Source: Acephala macrosclerotiorum (taxonomy: Eukaryota > Ascomycota > Leotiomycetes > Helotiales > Mollisiaceae). Taken from it: a DNA stretch of 31,288 nt. The notes beneath the pieces were generated by a model that saw only the letters and a list, made by a program, of their open reading frames with translations, made no database searches and was not told the origin of the DNA. Both the position numbers and the translations under genes were made by a program. Positions 21,949-31,288 of the stretch are shown here, piece by piece. Within the stretch, counting starts at the first letter, position 1, and each line of letters begins with the position of its first letter. The stretch spans positions 4,306-35,593 of the forward strand of contig MU119636.1 of assembly GCA_014904845.1 (NCBI GenBank). The letters are read 5' to 3'.

Positions 21949-22668
21949 TTGATTAATAATTGTTTAATTAATTATAAAATAATAAAAATCAATTTAAAAA
22001 AAATTAAATTACGAAAAAATATAATATTTATTTTTATAGAAATACGTTAAAAAAAATCAATATATTTTTATATTGTATTATAAAGTACGAAAATTTTTTA
22101 AGAATTTGAATAATCGATAATAAATCGTTTTAATAATTATTACGCGTAAATTTATTTAAGTTTACGTTTATTACGTAAAATATTCAATTATAGAAAAATA
22201 TTATATTTATTTTTGTAATTATTAAATATATATTAAAAACGATATTTTTTTTATTTAATAACGACGATTTTTTTATTGAGTATTTTATTAATTAAAATAA
22301 ATATTTATTGAATATACTATAAAAACTCGATAATAAATAATTATTTGAATATTTTACGACGATTTAATACAAATAATTATTCGAATAATCTATAAAAACT
22401 CGATTTAATTAATTATTTTATTTCGATTAAAATTTTTTTTTTAAAATACGTAAAATTACAATTTTTTACAATTTTACAACGTTTATAAAAATTCAATTAT
22501 AAAAAAATATTATATTTATTTTTATAAAATTGTAAAAAAGTATTATATTTATTTTTATAATTATTAAAATTACAATTAATAATTTTTTATTTCAATAATT
22601 TTTTTTTTTTTATTATAATAAAATTTTTTTACAATTACGAATTAATCGATTTATAATACGTACAAATT

Positions 22669-22892
22669 ATTAATACGTTTGAAAACAAATTACAAAATAT
22701 TAAAATTTTAATCTAATATTAATAATTCAATTTTGTTTATTTTTTTTCAAAGAAAATATTTATTTATTTATATAATTAAATAAAATAAACGTAAAATTAA
22801 AAAATGAATATTAAAATAATTATTATTAAAAGTAATAAAAATTTTAATTCGAATTATTAAATCGATTTTTTAAACGATTATTTGATTAAATT
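22669..22892 (+). repeat. Leader segment of copy B that recurs near the 3' end
   Basis: It begins TTAATACGTTTGAAAACAAA and includes AATAAACGTAAAATTAAAAA and TAATTCGAATTATTAAATCG. It matches copy A at about 10038-10256 (the collinear position) and again copy B itself at 28376-28604. Confidence 0.7.
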
Positions 22893-25800
22893 AATACTAA
22901 TAATTTTTTTTTTAAAAAAAAAAATACTTTTTTCAATTCGTAAATTAAAATCCAAAAAAAATATTATTACGATTATTAATATATTGTTTTATTATCGAAT
23001 ATTAAAAAAAAATTTAATCGTAAATTAATCGTTATTATATATTATAATATTTGATCGATTAAATTAAATTTGAAAAAAAAAATTTAAATTCAATATTTAT
23101 AATTTTCGAATCAATCGAAAATTCTATTTTTAAAAATATCGAAAATATCGAAAATATTAAAATATTAAAACAATAATTATATGTTTTTTTTTAACGTTAT
23201 TTTTTTCAATAATTATATTTTTTATTATTCTCGTTTTCGTCGATTAATTTTTGAACTTTAAAACGTTATATTTATTTTTGTATTTTAATATTAAAATAAT
23301 TAATATTAATAAGCGATTTAAATAATTTATTAATATTAAATTTAATTATAATATTAATTAAATTATTATTTTTAATAATTTATTGAACTTTTAAAAGTTT
23401 TTTGTATTTATACAATTATTTAATAATTATAATATCGATTATAAAACGTTTTTTTTTAATAATATCGAATTTGATTATATATTCGTAAAAAAAGAAAAAA
23501 TTGATATAAATAATTACAAAAATTAAAATAATACGAGTAATTTTTTTGTATTTTATTGAATTTTAATAAAATAAATTACTTTATAAATCGAATTGTTTAT
23601 TACTATAAATTTTATTATTAAAAACAATAATATATTCGATTTACGAATTAAAAATTTTATTTATAATAAAAAAATCGTTTATAAAAACGAAAAATTTTAT
23701 TAAATATAAATTTAAATAAAAAAATCGAAATTTATAATCGAAATTATTTATTTATTATTGTAATCGTTTATTTAATATTATAATTTTTTTTTTTTCGAGA
23801 TTTTAATATTAAATTACTATTAATATATTATATGCAATTTTCGATTAATAAATAAAATTAATATATATTTTTTGAATACATTACTCGAAATACGTTTATT
23901 TATAAAAATCTAATTTCGAATCAATTAAATTTAAACGTTTATTTTACTTTTTTTTATAAAAATACAATTTTATTTTTTATTTCGTTTATTATTAATTTGT
24001 ATTTATTAAACAATAAAAAAATATTCGATATAAAAAACTCTATAAATTTATTTAATAATTTAATTTTTTATAATTTAAAATTTTTTAATTTTACAAAAAT
24101 TTAATTTTTTAAAATAAATATATTATCGATTTATATATCGATTATTTCGAATAAAATACAATTACTTTTTATAATAAATAAACAAAAATCGAAAATTGAA
24201 AATTTTATTAAAAATTTATTTTTATAATAAATATTATACGTTTTATATTGATATATTTCTATTTTCAAAATTTTATAAAAAAGTTTAATTATTTTAAAAA
24301 CGATATTCAATAAAATTTTATTTATTATTTTTTTCGAAAATTTAATAAAAATAATATATATTTAAATAATATTTTTCAAATAAAAACTAATTTTTTTAAA
24401 TTTAAAAAATAAAATAAAATAAATAATAATTCGTTAATTAACGTATTAAATAATCGAAAATTGAATTAATATTATTTTTTTGTTTTTATTATTAAATATT
24501 TAAATTACAAAACGAGATTTTTTATATTTTTGATCTCGTTTATTAATTTTAAATCGAAAATTTATTAATTATTAGTTTTTTTTATAAAAAATTACAAATA
24601 AATTATTTAAAATAATAATAATTTTTTTTGTATAAAAATCTATAAATAATTATTTATTTTTAGTTTTTTTTTAATTAAATAAACTTTGAAAATTTTTATA
24701 TTTATATAAATTATTATATAAATATATTTATTAAAATTAAAAATATAAAAATAAATTTTTATTACAATTTGAAATAAATATAATTTTTTTTTAAAAATAT
24801 ATAAAAAATTTTCGATCGAATAAAATAAATTAAATATATATTTTTTTATTTTTAAATTTTTTTTAAAAAAATTTAATTTTAAATTTAAATTTTTTAATAA
24901 ATTTTCTTTTAATAAATAATTTTTTAATAAATAATTTTTTAATTATTTTTCAAATTATTTAAAATCTCAATAAAATAATTTTATTATAATATTATAAAAA
25001 ATTTTTAATTTGTTTAATAATTGTAATTAATATATTTAAATTTAAAAATAAATTAATTAAATAATAATTTTATAAATTATTTTTTATTCGTAAAACGTTA
25101 TTAATTTAACGAGTAATATAATATTTTCAAATTATAATTATCGTATTTTTTATTATTTTAATTCTAATAATAATTAATATTATAAACGCGTTTTATTATA
25201 ATATTCAAAAATAAATATTAAAAACAAAAAATATAAAAATAATATTATTCGATTTTATTATATTATTAATTATTTTAATCGCTATTTAAAATCGCTTTTT
25301 TTTGTAAATCAAAAAATTCTTAGAATAATATATTATATATACGCTTTAATAAAATATGGTATTTTTTTATTAAATTAATCGAATTATAAATTTTTATTAA
25401 TATAATTTTCGAATTAATATTTATATTTTTAATATTATTATAAAATTCTTTAAAATTAAAATTCATTTTAAAATTATAAATAATAAATATTAATAATTCA
25501 AAATAAATATTAATTTAATACGCTCGAAAAACGTTTTATATTTTTTTTGTTAATATATCTACGAAAAATTTTATAATTTGAAATATTATAATTTCGTTTA
25601 CGATTTAAAATATTAATTTTTTATTGATTTACAATACGTTTAAATAAATAAAATAATTGAAATTATAATCGTCGTATAATATAAATTTAAAACGATTGAA
25701 AAATTTATTATTTATTTGATATTATTAATAAAAAAAATTTATTTTTTTAATTTTTTTGAAATTTGTAAAATACTTTTTACGTTTTAATATTTACGCGAAT

Positions 25801-28375
25801 TTAATAATCGATAAATATTTGAAACGTTTATATAATTGTTTGAATTTTATTTTAATCAAATAATAAATAATAAATATATACTATTTATTTTAAATAAATA
25901 TATTATTAAAATTATCGAATTTAATTTATAATTTATTTATATTTTAAAAATAAAATAAAAAAAGTACATTTATTAAAATTACGTAAAACGTAATATATTT
26001 AATTAATATATCGATATTAATAATTTCAAAAAATAAAATTTTATTGATTTCAAATTTGATTATTATTTTTTTAATTTTAAATTCGTTTAATTTAATATTT
26101 CGAATTCGTTAAAAAATTAAATATTAATTTTTATCGATAATAAATCGTTAAACGATACTAATATCGATTATAATATTTATAAAAACGTTTAATATATAAT
26201 AATTTATTAAATATATTTTTATATTAATAAATATTAAAAACGATTTCGATTATATTACAATACTCAATATCGTATAATAAATTGATTAATAATCGAGTAA
26301 TTCGATAATTTTAAATTTATTAATCGTATTGTAAAATATTATAAAATAATTAATCGATCGTATAATATCGTTTTCAAATAAATTTTTTTTTTAATAATTT
26401 CAACGAAAAATTATTCGTATTTCTCGATAATATTAAAATTTAATTTTTCGAATTTAATTACAAATTAAATTATTTTGTTTTTATTAAACAATTTCAATTT
26501 TTTAAAATCGTTATATATATATTTTTTTTTTTTTTAATATATAGCGAATATTTTAATAATTTAAATTCTCGTAAATAAAATTTTTATTTTTATTTTAATA
26601 TATTATCGATTTTTTATAATTAATTCAATTATTATATTAAATATTTTTATTAAAGTATTTATAGTCTACAAAATATAATTCGTTTGTATTTTAATAAATT
26701 TTTTTTTTTTTCGATTATAAAAATTTTAAAAATTATTTTTATTTTCGTTTAAAATAAAATCGTATTATAAACGTTTTTATATACAATTTAAAAATTAAAT
26801 AAAAATCGAAAAAACATTTAATAGTATTTTAATACATTTTAATAAACGTAATAAAATTTATTTTATATAATAATTTTTATTCGTATATTCGAATATAAAT
26901 TAAATTGTTTTTAGATCAATTTTTAATATAATATTTCAAAATATTCGAAAATTATTTTATTTGAATTTTATATTCGAATTATAATAAATATAATCGTATT
27001 TTATTAATTGAATATTTTATTTCAACGTTTTTCAATTTCGAAATTTGATTTTACGATTTCGATTATTTTATCGAAAAAAATTTTTTTTTTACGAGTTTTT
27101 AATAATAAAACTTATTAATTTTATTAATAAATATAATCGAAAAAACGTTATAATAATTCTCGAGTTTAATATTTATTTTTAAATATAAATTTTTAAATAT
27201 ACATATTAATATATTTAATAAGTTTTTTTTTTATAGTATTTAAATTTATTATTATAAATTTTTTATTAAAATTAAATATTATTTAATTTTCGCGATTGAA
27301 ATTAAATATTAATCGATTAAAATTTTTTAATAGTTTTTCAATTTTTAATCATATTAAAAACGATAAATTTTATTTTAATTTCTCGTATTTTAATAATAAA
27401 TTTAATAATAATATTTTATTGTATTTTTAGAATTATTTTTGAAATATCGTACGTTCGAATAATATCGTTTATTTTATAAAAAGTTTTATAGTAAATTTTA
27501 ATAATTAAAAAAAAAAATTTAAAAATATTAATATTATTTTTTTAATTTTTTCAATAAAAATAATAAAAAATACTAATTTTCAAATTTGTTTTATTTTTAA
27601 ATCGATTGTATTTTTTTATAAATTAAAATTTTTTATTAAATTCATTTTTACGATTTTTTTATACGATTATTTTAATTGCTTTTTTTTATTTGCAATATTT
27701 ATTAATATTTTTAAAATTTTAATAAATCGTTTTTTCAATATTTATATTTCGTTTATTCGTAAAATTTTATATAATTTTTTTTTCGTATTTTTATTTATTT
27801 ATTTTTTAAATATATTTTTTATTTATTTTAAAAATATTTTTTATATTTTATTTATAATCTATAATTTCGATTATTTTTCGTTTTAAAATTTTATATTTAT
27901 TTCAATATATATTATATTAAATCGAAAAATAAAAAAAATAATAAAAAAAAAATTTTTAATTAAAACTATATTTTAAAAAAAAAAAATCGTATTTTTAAAA
28001 AGCGTTTTATTGAATTGTATTATATTCGATGAATATAATAATTCGACGAGTTTTTATATTGAATTCGTAAAAATTATTTTAAAATTATTTAACAAATTAC
28101 AATAAAATACTTATTATTAATACACGATAAAACGTAAAATAAAAAATCAATTAATTTCAAATCGAAAAAAATAAAATAAACGTAAAATCGTAATATGTTT
28201 TAGAGATTTAATAATTTTTTTTAATATAAACAAAAATTATTCTTTTTTACGTTTAATTGAATTAATAAATTACATATAATTTGAGTTTTTTTATTCGATC
28301 GATTTTATTCAATTATTATTTTTTCGTAAATAATTTTATTATTTTGTAATCAAACGAATTCAATTATTAATTAGT

Positions 28376-28604
28376 ATTAATACGTTCAAAAACAAATTAC
28401 AAATTTTTAAAATTTTAATTTAATATTAATAATTTAATTTTGTTTGCTTTTTTTTAAAAAAAGTATTTATTTACTTATATAATTAAATAAAGTAAACGTA
28501 AAATTAAAAAGTAAACATTAAAATAATTATTACTAAAAATAATAAAAATTATAATTCGAATTATTAAATCGATTCTTTAAATAATCATTTGATTAAATCG
28601 ATAC
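28376..28604 (+). repeat. Second copy of the leader segment, 3' part of copy B
   Basis: Same order and orientation as 22669-22892, beginning TTAATACGTTCAAAAACAAA. Directly upstream (about 28335-28375) the sequence TTATTTTGTAATC...CAATTATTAATTAG resembles the leader start 9293-9330 in inverted orientation. Copy A keeps only a remnant of this second copy (about 15545-15630). It may be part of the element's own 3' region or a rearranged insertion. Confidence 0.6.
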
Positions 28605-30518
28605 AAATCGTATTATTTTACGATTACATTTTATAAAACGTTATTTCGAATTTATAAAATCTTTAAATAATTATTTATAGAACTTTTTACGTTATTCGAA
28701 AATTTCGACAATTTCAAATATTAATTCTATTAATTCTATATAAACAAACAACGATTAAACTTCGAATTACAATTTTATAATCGATTTTACGATTATACGT
28801 AAAAATATTCGTTTATTAAATTATTATATATTATATTTTCTCGATTTAATAAAAAGATTTTTATTTGATTTCAATGCGTAATAATAACGTTTTTATATTT
28901 TTATAATAATAATATTTGAATTATTATAATTCGAAACGAAATAAAATATATTATTATTAAAATTAAAAAATATAAAAAAATATAAAATCGATATTCAATT
29001 TTATCGAAAAATAATAATAATTATAATTTGAATAATATTTAAAATTTAAATAATAACGAATAATTCAAAATATAATACGAAAAAAATCTCGAGTATTTTA
29101 TAAAATTTATATTATTTACAATAAAAATCGTAAAAAAACGAATTTAAATTAATATTATAAAAAAAATATTAAATTTAAAAAATATTATTAATATTTTTCG
29201 AATTTTACAATTTTGAAACGAATTTAATTCGATAAAAAAAAATTATAAAAAAAAAAATATATTAAAATTATATATTATAAAAATATTTTAAAAATTAAAC
29301 AATTGAAATTTTTATTTTAAATTTAAAAAATTTAATTAAAAATTTACAAAATTATTTTTAATTATATAATTATTAAATATTTATCGATAAAAAATTAATT
29401 TTTATAAATTTGTAAAAAATATTACGAATAAATAAAAAAAAAAATTAAAAATTAAACGAAATATAAAAAATTATTAAAAAAATCGATTAAAAAATCGATT
29501 AAAAAATTAATTAAATTTCGATTTCAAAGTATAATATTTTCAATATTTTAAATATTTGTTTTTAAATTTTAAAAGACAATATTTTAAATACGTATTTTCA
29601 AAGAATAATTTATTTAATATATTTAATTTATTTTATTTTAAAAAGAAACGATATTGAAATTAATAATTGAAAAACGTTTTTATTAGTAAAAATAAAAACG
29701 ATTATATTAATATTAAAAATTTTAATAAAAATAATAATATTATTAATAATTTTAAATTTAATTATATTAATTTTAAATTTTTCAATAATTTAATTTATTA
29801 AAAATAATTATTAATTTAATAAAATTATATAACGAAAATTTAAAATATAATATTATTAATAGTAAATTACGAATTTTTTACGATTATTATCGAAAAATCA
29901 ATTTAATAAAAAAATATTACAATTAAATATTTTTTATTATATTAAAAAATCAAATTAATTTTTTTTATTATAATAATATTACAAAAAGAAATTACGATTT
30001 TAATACTATAATCGATATAATAAAAAATTATTTCAAGATTAAAAAAAATTGCTAATTATATATATTCGAATAAAAAAAAATTATTTTTTAAAGAATTATT
30101 ACAATTAATCAAAAAAAAATTTATTTTGAATATTTACAAATTTTTTTCGATTAATTCAAAAAAATTTAATAAGAATTATTATTTGAATATTAAACAAAAT
30201 ATAATTTTAAAAATCAAATTATTAACGTTTATAAAAATATTAAAAAATATAATTTAATTTTTTATAATTTTGTTTTTATATACGAAAAAATATATATATA
30301 ATTGAAATTTATAATTAATATAAAAATACGAACTCGAGAATTTAATATTTATAATATACGAATTTAATTAAATATTGATTATAATTATAATAATAATAAT
30401 AATAATAAAAACAATATATATATTTTATAATTATATTGAAATTCAAATAATCGTATATATAAAAAAACTATTAAAAATAATAAATATAAACAAAATAAAA
30501 AAAATAAAAAAATTTATT

Positions 30519-30650
30519 AAAAAAAAAAATTAAATAAAAAAATGATTTTTATATTACGTTTTAACGTTATATTTTTAATATTATAAAAAAAAAAATTAAA
30601 TAAAAAAATGATTTTTATATTACGTTTTAACGTTATATTTTTAATATTAT
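30519..30650 (+). repeat. 66-bp tandem duplication near the 3' end of copy B
   Basis: Two essentially identical units (about 30519-30584 and 30585-30650) contain ATGATTTTTATATTACGTTT and ATTTTTAATATTAT. Copy A has a single unit at about 16390-16440. Because the units are identical after mutation, the duplication probably came after, or late in, the mutational episode. Confidence 0.75.
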
Positions 30651-30834
30651 AATTATTTAATTTGTAAAATTCAAAAAAAAAAAATTATTTTAATTTTAAT
30701 ATTTATAATTTTCATTAAATTTCGAAAATAATATTAATTTATTAGCGTTGTTTTTAAAGTTTAATTATATGATTTTTATATGATTTTTATATTAAAATAT
30801 TAATAAATTTTACGTATTAACGAATTACAATAAA

Positions 30835-30857
30835 ATATATATATATATATATATATA
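30835..30857. repeat. AT dinucleotide run
   Basis: A 23-base alternating AT stretch lies just upstream of the copy B right LTR. It is absent from copy A, where A-rich sequence occupies the site. It is a simple-sequence expansion. Confidence 0.8.
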
Positions 30858-30906
30858 ATTAATTAAATTGAATTAATTGCATTTAACAAAAAAAAAGAAT
30901 TATTAA

Positions 30907-31091
30907 TATAAATATAATATTAGTACAATAGTCACGTGCAATATTAAATTATATTAAAATTAAAATTATATTTTTCAATTTTTGTGTAATTTCTAAAAAA
31001 TGAACTATTTTATACGTATACTAAAAATTAAAAATCTTATATACGTTTTTTATTTTTTTTATTCGAATAAAAATTTTTTAATAAATTAATA
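30907..31091 (+). repeat. Copy B right LTR (185 bp, internal deletion)
   Basis: It starts TATAAATATAATATTAGTAC and keeps TAGTCACGTG at 30929-30938. It lacks about 20 bases in the region following CACGTGCAATATTAAATTA compared with the copy A right LTR, which explains most of the length difference. It ends AATAAATTAATA. Confidence 0.8.
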
Positions 31092-31288
31092 TATTATAAA
31101 AAAAAAATTTAAAAATTAAAATTATACGTTTATAAAATATAAATTTTTATTAATTGAATTTATATTAATATTTTTTTTTTTTTTTTTTTTTTTAATAAAA
31201 AAAAAAGTTTTTAATTTTTTTTTTAAAATTTAAAACGAATTTATTATATAAAAATATAATTATAATAAAATTATATATATATTTTTTT
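31092..31288. other. Right flank, A+T-rich
   Basis: Degenerate A+T-rich DNA with a 23-base T run at 31171-31193. No gene or repeat boundary is seen. Confidence 0.5.

Larger units (their letters stand above)
21742..31091 (+). mobile_element. Long LTR retrotransposon copy B, hypermutated, ~9.35 kb
   Basis: A 207-bp left LTR (21742-21948) and a 185-bp right LTR (30907-31091) flank ~9 kb collinear with copy A and in the same orientation. Copy B is longer and probably nearer full length: it has about 1.46 kb near its 3' end that copy A lacks. The LTR ends have mutated from TG...CA to TA...AA or TA...TA. The flanking pentamers TTTTA and TATTA differ at one base, so a target duplication is not established. 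All reading frames are destroyed and the superfamily cannot be called. Features inside include the leader motifs, a repeated leader-like segment (28376-28604), a 66-bp tandem duplication (30519-30650) and an AT dinucleotide run (30835-30857). Copy B retains fewer non-CpG cytosines than the copy A right LTR region. Confidence 0.82.

Noticed and set aside
21737..31096. Target site duplication for copy B (TTTTA against TATTA)
   Set aside because: They differ by a T/A transversion, which the mutation process does not explain, and such pentamers match often in this composition.
1..31288. The window as A+T-rich mitochondrial, apicomplexan or bacterial endosymbiont genome
   Set aside because: There are no conserved genes, tRNAs or rRNAs in 31 kb. 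LTR retrotransposons with target duplications and transition-only divergence point to nuclear DNA of a fungus with a RIP-like process.

Overview
The window looks like a gene-free, extremely A+T-rich block from the nuclear genome of a filamentous ascomycete. The main evidence is the mutation pattern. Cytosines outside CpG have been almost completely replaced by T (and the matching guanines by A), repeats differ from each other almost only by transitions, and no open reading frame of credible composition survives. This is the signature of repeat-induced point mutation (RIP) or a closely related process. By eye, most of the window is about 90-98% A+T. The remaining C and G sit mostly in CpG, which is unlike textbook Neurospora RIP. 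I found no intact protein gene, tRNA or rRNA. The species cannot be named from the sequence.

Layout. 1-4456: mutated internal sequence of a long LTR retrotransposon (copy C, minus strand); only the part nearest its LTR is recognisable. 4457-4664: its 208-bp LTR, with a G+C-rich core that escaped mutation. 4665-6400: mutated sequence; the first ~330 bp match, inverted, the 3' internal end of the same family. 6401-7117: a well-preserved 717-bp miniature LTR element (TRIM) with 145-bp LTRs, a primer-binding site, a polypurine tract and a perfect 5-bp target duplication. 7118-9084: featureless A+T-rich DNA. 9085-16899: copy A of the long element, with 208/207-bp LTRs and a perfect AATAT target duplication. 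16900-17652: A+T-rich flank. 17653-18894: a sharply bounded G+C-normal island packed with palindromes and short direct repeats, non-coding and mitochondrial-looking. 18895-21741: A+T-rich, including about 2.2 kb at roughly 2% G+C that has lost even its CpGs. 21742-31091: copy B of the long element. 31092-31288: flank.

The order of events can be partly read. The long elements inserted and were hypermutated. The TRIM carries only 11 transitions between its LTRs and sits in already degraded DNA, so it arrived later or escaped mutation because it is short. The G+C island also escaped, or arrived late. The parts most worth following up are the CpG-sparing mutation spectrum, the TRIM with its twin compensatory hairpins, the tandem-like LTR junction at 4457-4690, the CACGTG motif shared by two unrelated LTR families, and the origin of the palindromic island.
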